NCBI GenBank assembly: GCA_000729835.1 | Contig: JFHB01000055.1 | Coordinates: forward strand, 98,077 to 162,076 | Source of the DNA: Atkinsonella hypoxylon | Taxonomy: Eukaryota; Ascomycota; Sordariomycetes; Hypocreales; Clavicipitaceae | Length of the DNA stretch: 64,000 bases | Reading direction: 5' to 3' | Part shown: one piece after another, positions 21,861 through 33,636 of the stretch | How the letters are laid out: every line of letters begins with the position of its first letter | Numbering within the stretch: the stretch's first letter is position 1 | The notes under the pieces: model-generated | What the model was told of the DNA's origin: nothing | The model's database searches: none | The model's input: the letters and a program-made list of their open reading frames with translations, nothing else | Position numbers and translations under genes: made by a program

Positions 21861-24268
21861 AATAAATAAATTCACGTAGACTCGCGTCTCCCTAGGACGG
21901 ACCACGATGCCCCGACATTACTTTGGCACCCACAGAATAGGAATGGGTGCCTCGCCTTGCTGACTTGATTGCAACATAACATGTTATCGGGTGAGACGTA
22001 GACTCAGCTCTTGATTGTCTCAACTCTTTCCAGGTCTCCAAGCTAGTAATCATGGAGAACGGAGGACAAGGTCCAAGGCGCTCGAACCATGCAGTTCCGA
22101 TGCACTAACTAGAGATGTTCTGTTTCAAAGCTTCAATGTTTCTTGACCCCGTGCCACGGGACAAGGGTTTTTCTCCAACTTGGTCCAACACTAACTACTC
22201 CGTGCTCTGTATTGCAAGTGGTTGAACGGTCACTTGACGCTACTCACTCCAGCCACCGGAAAGAATCACAGCCAAAGCAAACTTGATGGCGATTTAATAT
22301 CAAGCCCTGAGTCCGCAAAATGGACGGGGTTGGTCGCCCTTTGACTCACTTTGTCTCTCGTGCTCATGCAACTTGTATATGGACCACACTTTCCCTCGGA
22401 GTCTTCAATATGCACTGTGTCAATTGCACCGTCAGTTGGCACGCGCCTCCGCCTTGACCTCACGACGAAAAAAAAAAAAAAAAAATATCGTGACCCAAAC
22501 AGCGCCCGCCAGTTGACCCTGCCAATATTTGATTGCTTCTACATCCCAGCTAGTCGACTCAAGGTATCCCATGTGTTATCAAGAGATCTGTGAAATAAAA
22601 GTACTGCTAAAGACCAAGGCAAGTCTTGGGTAGTAGCACCAGAGCTGGGGTCCATCGCTATCGTCGTCATGCCCACCGCCATGGAGAAACGGGGAGAGAC
22701 AAAAAGGACCCCAATTTGTGGTCGTCTCAAACAGCATTGGGGCCAATGAACGAGCCAGGATAACAGGCTTCTGTTTCTTGTGTATCGCGAGCCTTGACCC
22801 TATTTGACCGAGATCGTTGAGTCTGCCAAGTCCGATTCCCAAGATAGCAGGAGATCTAACTATGGACTGATATGCCATCATGGCTTGCCTAGACGCGCAA
22901 CGGAATGCCAATGTTGATGGGGGTACGGATTCCCCTTGGCCTCTCTAATCTGTTGGATTGCGCAGACGCATCGGGCGGAAGAGGGCAGGAACGATGATGC
23001 ATCACAGCTGCTTCACGACCCAATTGCTCAGTGCCATTACTTTCTGATGACCTAAGCGCGTCCAAGTGCTCATGGTCCGAAGCTCTGGCGTGACTTGATC
23101 TGCATTTATTGTCTCGCAGCTTATCACATGTGACCGTTCTCGAGATTCAACCTTCCGGTATCATTAATTCAGTCATGTTCAGTAGCACCACTGGACATCA
23201 CAAATGGCAAACCTGTTTGTCACCGAAGGTGCCGTTGTCTACGATGTCAAAATTTCTTTTCCTTTCCTGGTATTTAGCTTCAGTGCTACAAATTCTTCCC
23301 ACCTCGGTTGTGCCTTGTGCCGGATTCACGCCTCGCCCCTCATCCCTCTCAAAATTAGCTTATTTTATGATCACCCTGCGAAGAAGGCTATTCCAACATG
23401 CATCTGATACCCCATCCCGTGATAAGCACAACCTCGGGACAAGTGGTCATGTTTCCCGTGCTAGCTACATCCGCTTTTCCTCGCACCTTTTGCCGAGCAA
23501 TTCCTGTGAAGAAATAAATCTGAAATATGAGACGATCACATCAATGGGCAGTCTCCAATTGCTTATTTTGCCTTCATTGTGATTGGTGCATCCAGCGTAC
23601 TCTATTTTACGTTGACCCAGAGTAGCCATCCGTTTTACAAGCCACGGGCATAAGTACTGAGGTCTGGAGATCAAGTCGAACTTGAACGCTTTATGTACTA
23701 TCGAGATCTCATTATACGCGCTTTGTCGTGGGCAGACAAATGACTTACAAATCAACATACACTAGTGTAGGCACCTTTCCATCCAGAATTTGTCTCGATG
23801 ATGTTGTGCATCAAAGCCGCCGAGAGACCAGCATTTTATCCAGCAACTCTTATAATGTGAACAGAACTCGCAATTGTGACGCTGTCATAGAAGGCATGAC
23901 GGGGCACTAAGGCGCCCACTCTTTTATCACATATCCCTTGACAAGGCCCATGAACGAAAAATGAGAAACCCTTTTCTATTTCGTGGCACAGCCGGAACAC
24001 CTAGAATGTCCAGACGGATGGTTTTCTGTGAGGCTAGAAAGCATATGGTAATGGTGCGTACACATAGGTCAATCCCTCGGGAAGTAACCCGCCTGCATAC
24101 AATAGGCCGTTAGCACCGGAGCTCTGTCGCAGTCTCCAACAAGTGCCACAACATTCAATTTGAGATGCTGAGCGCGTTCCCTCGTGAATAGATTCCTCCA
24201 AGCCGCAAGATGCTTTGAACTCCCCGCGTATACACTGCCGAAGACCCCCCGCAGGTAGATTCTCCCTC

Positions 24269-25055
24269 TTATTTGCTGACGGCGCTTTTGACCTTGTCCT
24301 CTGCCTGTTCAATCTTATCCTTGACGGCTACGACACCCTTCTCGATTTGCGTCTTCTCCTTTCCTCCCCAGTGGTGGTATGAAAGGTACCGGTACCCCTG
24401 GGTCAGCTGAGCACACTCATTGACGAAGTGGCACGCGAAGAGAAGGTAGTTCTTGGGCTGGACGGCGAGGGAGTATCGCATGAAAGTCGCGGAGTAAATG
24501 CACAGAGCACCAGTCATCTGTCCCGAGATTCTAATTACACAAGACGTCAGCGCCGCGTGCAGACACACAATTGCAGGCTAGACACCCAGCTCAGCAACTC
24601 ACAGATCCGGACTTTTTTGCGTGTCGAGAACCGCAGCAACGGGAATACCAAAGTTTGAAACCGGTCCCCAGAAATCTACCGTGCGCACCTCGTCAGCAAA
24701 AATTGCGTACTCGAAAAGAGGAGGCGACTGAAAAGAATGCCCGCTAGCTCCCATGTTCGGGCGGCACGCTTTCGACCTGGCGCAGACATCTTCCAGCACG
24801 TAAATCGCCATTCCAGGACGCTGCAGTTGGCCCGGATTCAGAGGCCCCCCACGCGATGAATCGACGGTTTTCAAACTCGATTGTGTAGTTCCCCGGCGGT
24901 GACCAGCCGCGGGAGTCCATCTGCTCATTTGCCAAAGGGGGTTCCATGGCTCCAGGGATGTAACACGAGAAAATGTACGTACGTGTTGAGCAGACGTAGT
25001 CCAACACAGGGTTGGACCTGATTTTCGCGTTCGCCGCCTTGATCAAAGCTGCCAT
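24269..25055 (-). CDS. MPC1: mitochondrial pyruvate carrier subunit 1
   Basis: MPC1 pairs with MPC2/3 in the inner mitochondrial membrane to import pyruvate. Three exons, 25055-24983, 24675-24603 and 24530-24269, give 135 aa. Introns are 307 nt (GTACGT...GGTAG) and 72 nt (GTGAGT...ATTAG). Joined, the first splice rebuilds the family hallmark [19 protein letters not shown], and the second restores S-P-D-L-I-S-G-Q-M-T. The following [20 protein letters not shown] and N-E-C-A-Q-L-T-Q-G are typical MPC1. The C-terminus has an extra charged helix ([17 protein letters not shown]), about 30 residues beyond the core, which looks amphipathic. The start at 25055 gives the standard M-A-A-L-I-K-A opening. 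It lies 3.1 kb upstream of pyruvate carboxylase on the same strand. Confidence 0.93.
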
Positions 25056-25918
25056 TTTTCGGGTGGATTCTGCCGCGCGGTCGAATTGGCGATGCACAAT
25101 GGGCTGGGACGGCACAGGCAACGAGGTCGTGATATTTGACGGGCGGAAACAAGGTATTAACTAGTTATTGACAAACCCGATATGGCTTAGCGTACGGCGT
25201 GCGGTGTGCGGCGGGTAAAGTTCGGCGCTTCAGGGCTTCTTATTGAACTCGTCGTCTAGAATAAATCTTCACGACAAAGGCCTATCTCAAGTTAGTAAGG
25301 CTATTCATCACCAGCGAAGAAGCACGCCATTGTGTTTTTGGCACCCGGATGGATAAGAACATAACACGGTGAAAAGACACGTTTTCCAAACAATGATGTA
25401 TATATTGTGTAGGAGTTGCTCCTCAGAGGCTATTCAGCCTCCATAAATGTCGACTTACCCTGCATGACAGCGTTCGTCAATCATCATTTCAACCGGCCTT
25501 CTCAGTACACATCAGCCGATAAATTGAGAGAGAATCGCCGGCATGAAAATCGGACAGTTCAGGAAGTTTAGTGCCTCATCAAGCAACCTTCTCGACTGAG
25601 ATGCTTCTCAGACCAGGTCGGTATACAACCGTCGTTTTGTCCAGCACTACGTTTTAAGCAGATATTCTGAAACGACAACATGTAGGACATCCAACTTGGA
25701 CCTGGCCTCAGCAACGCAGGAATATCCCGCATTCAAGTCGGGACTCGGTCCAATCATCAAGCAACCTCACCGAACACGACGGTACGTAGCAATGAGCAAC
25801 TTCGTTCACGACCTCCAATACTTAATTAGTCTCTTCCTCTCTCAGTCACCGCCAAGAGAAACACCAATTGATCCTCTCTCCCAGTCCTCAATCTCTAGAG
25901 CCCGCTCGTAACCAATAC
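25056..25918. other. intergenic, promoter of MPC1
   Basis: This is the flank upstream of the MPC1 start. Nothing beyond short unbiased frames was seen. Confidence 0.5.
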
Positions 25919-26425
25919 TCACTTCTCCTGTAGCCAGTTCCACCCCCAAACGTAACTTGCCTTGCGTCCCTTCCATACATGTCCCACTCCGGCAGGGGGT
26001 CGTCCCCCTCCTAGCATTCGGCTTGCCAAACTGCCTAAATTTGGCAAAGTGCATCTGCATCGCGACCCGACGCGACGTGCTCTCACGTGGCGTTCCGTCT
26101 CCGTATGATAGGGGAAATCCTGGTCGCACGTGCATTGCGGGCTCAATCCGGAGTTGTAGCCGAGGGTATGGTTCCTATAGGCCGTTGGCAGACCCCTTGT
26201 GTTCATGGCGAGGTGCACCGCGTGGGCATCCTCGTTCTTGGACTCGGGCGGGGCGTATACATTGGATAGAATGTATTCATTGTCGAGGTGGGCACGCCGG
26301 GAGTTTGGACGGGGGTTGCATTTTCGTTGGGGGAGACGCAATGTGGGCAGATGACGGATGTAGGCGCCATTGATGGAAGGGCTGAAGGTGTCGATGTTCG
26401 TGGGGAGATTAATGGCGATAGGCAT
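25919..26425 (-). CDS. possible small protein, unrecognised
   Basis: From the ATG at 26425 the frame uses C-ending codons consistently for about 110 codons (ATC, GCC, AAC, GAC, ACC, TTC, TAC), a bias like that of the conserved genes here and unlike the nearby spacers. The product begins M-P-I-A-I-N-L-P-T-N-I-D-T-F and shows no motif I know. An upstream in-frame ATG (26455) lacks the bias. A GTGAGA donor follows E-R-H; splicing there to the AG after ATTTAGGC would give a different C-terminus (F-G-K-P-N-A-R-R), with a GTGAGT further on. The unspliced frame ends at 25919. The exon structure is unresolved, and the region could also be a relic. Confidence 0.33.
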   Translation of the reverse strand: MPIAINLPTNIDTFSPSINGAYIRHLPTLRLPQRKCNPRPNSRRAHLDNEYILSNVYAPPESKNEDAHAVHLAMNTRGLPTAYRNHTLGYNSGLSPQCTCDQDFPYHTETERHVRARRVGSRCRCTLPNLGSLASRMLGGGRPPAGVGHVWKGRKASYVWGWNWLQEK

Positions 26426-27140
26426 CGATTCTGCCCGGTCTTTCTGTAGAATCATTCAGGGGCTTTTGTATTTTGGGCAGCGCATGCCCCAAATCAAGAG
26501 ACCATTCCTCCGTCGCCATGGAAAGTAGCTGCTCGCGACGCGAGCGCGGAAGGCCAGACCAAACTTCACTTAAGGCGCTGTTTGCAGCACGCAGCACGTA
26601 GCCTCCCGGGCAGGCTAGTTATCGCGTAAAGGACAATCAGGCCAAGAAAACAAGGCTGGGATTTCGAATCCTGTCGATAACTGGCGGCATACGAGATTTT
26701 GAGCTTCAGAGGAAGTCATAGCAGTCCAGCCCGAGATAGTAGCTGGCTTCGAGATCGGTAGCAGCAACAGGCTGCGTCATGTCTCACTCGCAGCATCTCT
26801 GTCACAGAGTATGATCTCATTAGTTACTCCAGATGGTGCAACTAGGTCGCAGGTGTCCCTTGAGGTGCAATATCTGATTCTGGGCACCTCACTGCCGAAC
26901 CAGCCGAACCAGCCGAACCAGCCGGGATTCTCTGCATGTGCAGGGGCAATGCCTGCTGCGGCTGCTGCTGATAGAGCACTTATGTGGGGTCACAGAATGT
27001 TGACACATAGAGTATTGAGAGACATTTCCCCATACACTTTACACTTCGTATGTGCATGCAAATCTTCATCACCGCTTGCAGAAAGGTCGTCGGAAGGCCC
27101 GGGTGTGTGAACCGGGGCTGAGCAGTTACCAGGTGGCGAG

Positions 27141-27172
27141 CAGGTGGGCAGGTGGGCAGGTGGGCAGGTGGG
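27141..27172 (+). repeat. 8-bp tandem repeat (CAGGTGGG)4
   Basis: Four adjacent CAGGTGGG units, preceded by a related CAGGTGGCGAG. Followed shortly by CTACCTACCTAC. Confidence 0.85.
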
Positions 27173-27326
27173 AAAAGGAATCCACAAATCTATCTACCTA
27201 CCTACCTACTTGACAGGGGTGCCTGCAACCATGTCGCGTATCGCGATAAGCCTCGATTTTGCCCCGCATGATTTGACGCTGCAAGGGACGTTGGTGTTGA
27301 AATCGGGGCTTAACACGATACGCCGG

Positions 27327-27360
<34 letters not shown>
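27327..27360 (+). repeat. poly-A tract, 34 nt
   Basis: Uninterrupted A run, the longest homopolymer in the window. No retroelement body or target-site duplication could be recognised next to it. Confidence 0.9.
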
Positions 27361-27361
<1 letters not shown>

Positions 27362-28633
27362 ACCATCATGATACAACTAGGCCACAGTGTTAGTGAAGGA
27401 ATGCGAAACTATGACCAAAATTGGAGTGACTTCATTCGGACAGCTTTTATGCTTGGCTCGAGTATTATCACAAACAGAGCATACTTTTCTGCACGCCCCT
27501 GCCAAAAGTAAAATTTTTTTAAACATCATTCGATTATTGTGGTCGAAACCGAGGAGCCTGGTCGGGGCCGCTGCGGGAGAAAAGCCACCGGCTTCGCATT
27601 GCGCTATTAAGTTGGGCGTTGATAGAGAGGGATTTATGAACGACGTGCATTAGTCTACAGCTCGACTAAGCACCTTCACCTGATGTCCTGTAGGCACCTT
27701 GGCATGAAATGTGTTAAGACGCATAATCAGCGCGTTGTATAATGGGACCATTGAGATTTCGTCAAGAACCGCCGCCCCCGGAACCCGGAAGGCCAGTCAG
27801 TCTCTGTGCAATATTACCCCGGAAGGGTAGTATTGAGCAAATCAAATATACACCGTGCAGGGTGATCTAAGACATTGCAGTACTTTAGCGAATTAATTTC
27901 CCAAAAATTAAAAAATTAATAAAAATTCCGAGCTGAAATTGTATTATCCACCACCTTTTACTACCAAGTCATGTCCACTTGCCTGCGACAGGATGTAGCA
28001 ATTTCGCGTATCGTGATAAGCGTCGATTTGACCCCTGTCATGTTTGGCTTTGTATGTACAGTATTCCGTAGTCCGTAGATACGGAGGACATGCAGGGGTT
28101 GTATTGCGATACCCGACCATACGGACCTGATGTGGGTCAGTGGCGTGGGAGTACAGGTAGGTCTCTATAACCAATACTCTTATATTCACAGGATCTGCAC
28201 CTAGCGCGTCGTAAGATACTCGCCTTTGTCTCTTGTAATGAAAACTTCTGTAATTTTCTCATCTTTTCGTTCTGGTTCCTTCCTATTTCTCGCGGGTTTA
28301 ATGTGTGCTAGGATTCCACCCTAGGCATCTGAACTAAAGTAGACCCATCAGAAGAGCAGTGGTCGCAGACACCTCCTAGCTTTTCTCGTGCCCTCTGCCA
28401 ACCATGCCCTCAGTAAAGATCCCAATTGATATTTCTGGAAAAGAAAGACAAAAGAAAGAAAGAAAAACCAAATAATAAAAATCCATTCCGAATTGAAAAG
28501 TTCCCAATAGGGCATATATGCTCAGGTCATGTCGTAATAATACTGTTTGATCTACCTTCTTGCTCCCCACCCCTATGAAAAACAACTTTATTTGAAAAAA
28601 AAAAATCCAACATGAAACATAAACATGATCCGC

Positions 28634-31600
28634 TCAGGCCCCAGGTAGGTTGAAGCCGCCACCCTTGGGCCACTCACCCAGTCTGGCAGGATCGCCGCCG
28701 ATGCGCACAAAGACGCCAACAGCAGGAATGCCGCCGTCGAGGACGAAGAATTGATACCAGCCAGGGGGAGCAATGTATTTCCCAGGAGGTGCCGTGACTG
28801 TGCAGGAAGTACCGGTGCAAGAAATGGCGGGCAAGAGAGTGCGAGCGCCCATGGAGTTTCCATGCGTGCTGGAGACGGATCCTAGTAGGGACGCAGTGAT
28901 GGCGCCGTTCTTGGCAGCGCCGCCGAGGTTGACGGTCACCTGTTCACCGTAGCTCCAGTCCTTGTTGGCGACTGTGAAGGTCGGGCGCGGCTTGCCTCTC
29001 TTCAGGTAAGGAGGTGTAAAGGTTTCGACGCGGTACTCTTCGGGGTTGACGCCGTCTTGCGGGTCGGATCCGGACACAAGAACGCGGCCGTCGAGCAGCG
29101 TGATGGCTTCCGAGTGGTACAGACGAGCCACGGTCGTGTTTGCCATGACGGTGATGCGCGAACCGAGGGGCTTGCTGGGATCATACAGCAGGGCATTCAG
29201 GTTCGGGTCCTTGGCTAGGCCGAAACCCGCGACACCGTGGTGAGCCCCGTTGAGGATGAGATAGGTGCCATCCGGTAGAGGAGCAATGCAGGGCATGACG
29301 CGCTGTGACGGCATACGCTCCATCGTCCACTTGGGATTGTCCGAGTCCGGGTAGATGCTGACACAGTTGTCCAAAGCGTTACCTACACCAGGGGTTGAGC
29401 CGCCGCAGATCAAGACTCCCAGCGCATCTGTGTAAGGGGCATGCTGAGGCAAAAGAACGGCCGTGCCTTCGAGAGGATACGTGCGGCCGCCCATGGGGTC
29501 GTTGACAGCGCCGGGGATGTTGGGCAGCGTCTTCTTGGTGCTGAAGTTGTTCTCGTCCAAGATGCGCGCCTCGTTGTAGTAGGCAACAAAGATGCCGCCA
29601 GCGGGCAGAACACAGACAAAAGGATACAGGTTGTTGGGATCAGTGCGCTCCAGCCATTCCATGTACAACGGCTTTGTTCCAGTAAAGGGAAGGATTTCGA
29701 GAGTTGGCACAGGTTTGTCGTTGGAGCCAATCTCACCACCAATGACGAGAATGGACCCATTGGCCATGTTCATGGCGGAAGGGTACCATCGACCTTGTTG
29801 CAGTTTCAAAACGGCCGCGTTTTCTTCCCAGTCGTTCTTGCTGGGATGGCCAGGAGAGCCGTCAGGGGTATACAATCGCACACCGTACGTAGAGGCACCC
29901 GACCAACCACCAACGTCGATCTGTCGGCCTGCCTTATCGGGGAGAGTAAGACCAGCAGCGCAGAAGATATCCGTTTTGACATGCATTGTGCGCCAGGCGT
30001 TCTTGAAGTCGTCGACCAGCGAGAGATCCAATTCATAAGCACCCGTAGAGTTTGGTGGTCCCGTGCCCCATTTCTCCAGGAACGTCACCTTTCCGTTCAC
30101 GGCCTGCGAGGTAATAAGGGGAACACAGACGCCGCCGATCAAGAACTCATATGAGCCGGCGTCCGGAGAGCCAGGCGCTGCAAAATTCCAGGTGTAGAAC
30201 GGATCGCCGGTCCAGAAATATGTAGTCAAAAGATTGCCACCACCACAAAGGGCGGACGAGTTTCCACTGCACGGAATGTTGCATTGTTTGTCATCCACCT
30301 TCTTAGAACCTCGTACCTCAATGTTGGCGGGATCACCGCAATAGCACTCTTTTCCGTATTCCAGGCCGGCGGCATGGTATCCAAAGGAGCCGCACAGGTC
30401 AAGGCACTTCTTGGGGGTCATGTCCTTCTCCATGAAGTTTTGCCAGAAGAAAGTCCTCTGCTGGTTGACATTGTCCTGATAGCAACCCTGATACTTCCAG
30501 CTGCCAAGACTGGGGATGATACCGGGAGGCAGGGCGACTTGCGGTTCTCCGAGAGACATGACGGTCATTCGATTACCACCACCACAGTTGACGTTGGGGT
30601 CTCCGCCGCAGGCAGTGTTGCATTCAGTGTCTGACTTGGCCTTTACACCTCCATTGACGATCTGGTTGCCGCAAAAGCACTGCGTGGAATACTCGGCGCC
30701 GGCAATGGTGTACTTGGCGTCACTGCATGCTTTTGCACAAGACTCGAGAGTCAACTTGGGGTCGTCGGGGACCTGGTTGTTAAGAATGCGGCCGGAGACA
30801 TTGTCAACCCAGCAGCCGTAGGACGACCAGGCGGTGGGAAGGCCAGCGGGCTCAGAGGGAGACAGAGATTCAGCCGCAGCAGCAGCCGCAGCAGCAGCAG
30901 CAGCCGCAGCAGGGAGAGAAGAAGAAGTAGAAACAGCAGCAAAAGCATAAACAGTGGCAGAAGCAGAGGCGCCCAACGACGGTGCGGGCGCGGGCCCGGC
31001 ACCCCCCCGGGTGTAGACGGAGAGGCGATTCCCGGCCCCACACAAGTCGCAGCTGGACCCGGCGCACACCATGCTGCAGTCATCCGCCGCCGCCTCTGTC
31101 GAGCCCGTATTCAGCTTGTTTCCACAGTAGCACTCGCGCGAGGACCCGACTCCAAAGTACGTGTAGCTTCCACAGAACTGCGCGCATGTGGCCAAGGTCA
31201 TGTTGTCGGCGTCAAACCTCTTTTCGCCGAGAGCTGGCATCTTTGTCGCTTCCGCATAGCAGCCGTACCAAGAGTAATCATCCCCGACAATGGGAGGCTG
31301 CGCCGGGCAAGCCGAGCCACGCGGCCGGTTGCTGTGTGCGTCCATTCATTGTCATGTCAGTCTTTGGTTTTTTCCTTTCCACCTTGAGTTCCCTCTTTCG
31401 ATGCCCTCAACGTACCGGGTCGGCGGGTGTCCGCCATAGCTGTAAACACTCGAAGCATCGGGTCCACCGCAGGATTCCGTGCTGTTGCCGTTGCCGTTGC
31501 CGTTGCAAGGCATGTTGCATTTGCTCTCGGGTACTCGCTCGGCGCCATTGGAGAAGCTTTTGCCGCAGTCTATTTCATGTTGAAAGGTAAGTTACACACG

Positions 31601-32575
31601 GCAAGCGTCATCAGCATCATCATGATTGGTCTGTGCACCTGAAACGTCTCCATCGGGGCAGGCATCGGGGCAGGCATCGGGGCAGGGTGACATTTTTGGG
31701 GAATTCATTCATTCATTCATTCATTCATTCACTCATTCATTCATTCATTCATTCATTCATTCACTCATTCATTCATCCATTCATTCCTTCATTCATCCAT
31801 TCCAGGTTCCACTCACAGCATGTGGCTCCGTATTCGACGGCTGCCAGGATATTGGTCGCATCCGCAGCCTTGCAAGCCGCTGTACATTGGCCCAATGTCA
31901 TTTCACCCCCAGGAATGGTGCCGATTGCTTGAGTCAAGTCACGCCTCGTAGTCTCCTTGCTGTTCAAGGTGGGATTTGTCCGTCATGTCAGCCTGATGCC
32001 TGATCGAGACCTGATGACGCGCAATGCTTGGCCACTCACGAATAACATCCCTTTGACGTCCAGCCATCCACTCCAGGATGGACAGAGGGAGCCGTAATCT
32101 TGCTCGTCTTCCACAATGTGAGTCTGTTGCCGCTTCCACAAGGTTGAGCCGCATTTCCACTGCATGGCATTGAGCAATCTGAAGCCTGGGCCTTGACACC
32201 GCCAGTTGGCAGTTGGCTTCCGCAGTAGCACTCCCTCGCGTTGGCAGTCCCCGCATAAGGGACATCTTTTTCGAAGCAGAATTGGGTACACTTCTGGTTC
32301 GTCATTTGTGCATCAGCCGTATTGGCTGCATTGATCGTCTGACCAACATGCCTTTTTTCACGACGCAAAGTGTTAGCATGGTGTATGTTTTATGGGAAAA
32401 AAAAAAAAAAGGCTTGAGCAGGGGAAATAGCACGATCCCATGTGCTCACTTACACATAACAACCTTGATATTCCCATCCATTGCCAAGCTCAGTATTCGT
32501 TGGTGGGACGAGATGACGTTCCTCAGCGGCGCCGACAATGAGGGACAGGAAATGGGCCAATGGTGATGCCTTCAT
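28634..32575 (-). CDS. secreted copper-radical oxidase (glyoxal/galactose oxidase type) with five WSC domains
   Basis: Five exons (32575-32454, 32351-32040, 31959-31817, 31569-31416, 31331-28634) give 1142 aa. A short signal-like N-terminus (A-H-F-L-S-L-I-V-G-A-A) precedes WSC domains at about 33-126, 137-240, 263-351, 411-503 and 521-617. Each opens with G-C-Y/W, has C-Y/F-C-G in the middle and ends with C-G-x-G/D-N/A. An Ala-rich linker lies at 384-397. The C-terminal 500 residues are an AA5-type beta-propeller plus DUF1929-like domain. The copper-radical residues are all present: Cys in D-I-F-C-A-A-G (about 701), Tyr in G-R-W-Y-P-S-A (760), Tyr-His in A-R-L-Y-H-S-E (982-983) and His in S-T-H-G-N-S (1067). 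Family members oxidise aldehydes or alcohols to make H2O2. WSC domains bind wall polysaccharide, so a wall-tethered enzyme is inferred. The substrate is unknown. Intron 3 holds an ATTC microsatellite. Confidence 0.9.
31703..31802 (+). repeat. ATTC tetranucleotide array inside intron 3 of the WSC oxidase
   Basis: About 25 ATTC/ATCC/ACTC units. It fills 40 percent of the 247-nt intron that interrupts the second WSC domain between A-T-C and Y-C-G-K. Confidence 0.93.
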
Positions 32576-33093
32576 GATGGCCTATACCTATGCCCCAGAG
32601 CACAACGTACAATGCCCACGCAGACAGAGCCTTGAGTAAGAGAAAGGAGAAAAGATCGACGCATGAAAGAAAGCTGCATTAGACTAGCAAAGAAATCACG
32701 GGCCGCTCTTCACTATTAATAAAAATCAAATATATGCGCGGACAATGCATGCCATAGTAGGAACAACCCGGATATTTCGACGGGCCAGACCATTCCTCCT
32801 GGCTGGTGGAGAGCCGGCCCGGCTCATGATCTTTTGCAGGGTGGGAGAGAAGATTTGGATTTGCCATGATGCAAACAAACCGGTGAAAAAGCTCCAAGAA
32901 AAGCACTATCGGGATAGGAAGACGGGACACGTGGTTGAACTAGAACACTGTATTCCGTACTGTGTAGAACATAGCTTGTCTTCCCGTATTTCTTAGCCCA
33001 CAATTTTGTTCTTGGGTCCCTGCTGGCGGTGGCGGCAAGCTCGAAAATATCCAGTCTCTAAGTTACTCTACGTTGACTGGGAAGACATTCGTG

Positions 33094-33141
33094 GGTGAAG
33101 ATCCTGGTGAAGACCCTGGTGAAGACCCTGGTGAAGACCCG
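33094..33141 (+). repeat. 12-bp tandem repeat (GGTGAAGACCCT)4
   Basis: Four units; the first (ATCCT) and last (ACCCG) differ by one base each. Confidence 0.9.
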
Positions 33142-33618
33142 GGGACAAGCCCCACCAGGCTGACAAGGTGGATACCGGCGCCTGTCGAGCGGGCTTGCCG
33201 CAAAGCCGAGTGTCGGGCGATCCCGTCGCCATTCATGGATGAGGCTGTCAACTATTCCGTAGCAGGGCTGAAATTGGTGGTGAGGAGACTCTCCATGAGG
33301 CCACACTCGAGGACGATTTTCCATTGCTTGGTCTGTAGAGGACTAGAGAACTAGACAGCAGTTGAAGCCAGCCAACAGTAGAAGCCGTGCCACTGCATCA
33401 GTCCATGCTTGAGAACCCAACTGCTCCAACCCTTGGTACCGACAAGGATTAAAAGCCGCCCAGTTACGGAGGAAGCTGATGAGAGATCCTTCTTCTACAG
33501 TAGTAATGTACAGTATAATAAAACAAGGACCAGCAAATGTCCAAGTTGCACAGATACGCTATGAATGTTACACGTGAACTTTGTAGTGGCTCTGTTTACT
33601 CCGTATTACCCTCTCCCT

Positions 33619-33636
33619 CCCCCCCCCCCCCCCCCC
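33619..33636 (+). repeat. poly-C tract, 18 nt
   Basis: Uninterrupted C run in a spacer, 14 nt after a TACTCCGTA copy. Confidence 0.85.

Larger units (their letters stand above)
21137..24268. other. intergenic spacer, promoter side of pyruvate carboxylase
   Basis: It contains the 10-bp array, the AT microsatellite at 21818-21855, an A17 run at 22469-22485 and a TACCTAGGTA palindrome near 21705. From about 21900 to 24268 I see no gene. The longest frame (23109-23582) starts at TTG and has no codon bias. Confidence 0.55.
26426..28633. other. intergenic spacer
   Basis: It contains an 8-bp array (27141-27172), a 34-nt poly-A (27327-27360), a short triple repeat encoding N-Q-P near 26900-26920, and one TATTCCGTA copy (28072-28080). 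No supported gene was found. Confidence 0.55.

Noticed and set aside
23109..23582. 157-codon plus-strand frame in the spacer before MPC1
   Set aside because: It begins at TTG, has AT-rich unbiased codons and no recognisable motif.
27327..27360. Poly-A as the tail of a LINE or processed pseudogene
   Set aside because: No reverse-transcriptase-like frame, gene-like body or target-site duplication is visible upstream.
29441..30154. 237-codon plus-strand frame
   Set aside because: It lies opposite the oxidase domain of the WSC gene and is a shadow of its codon bias.
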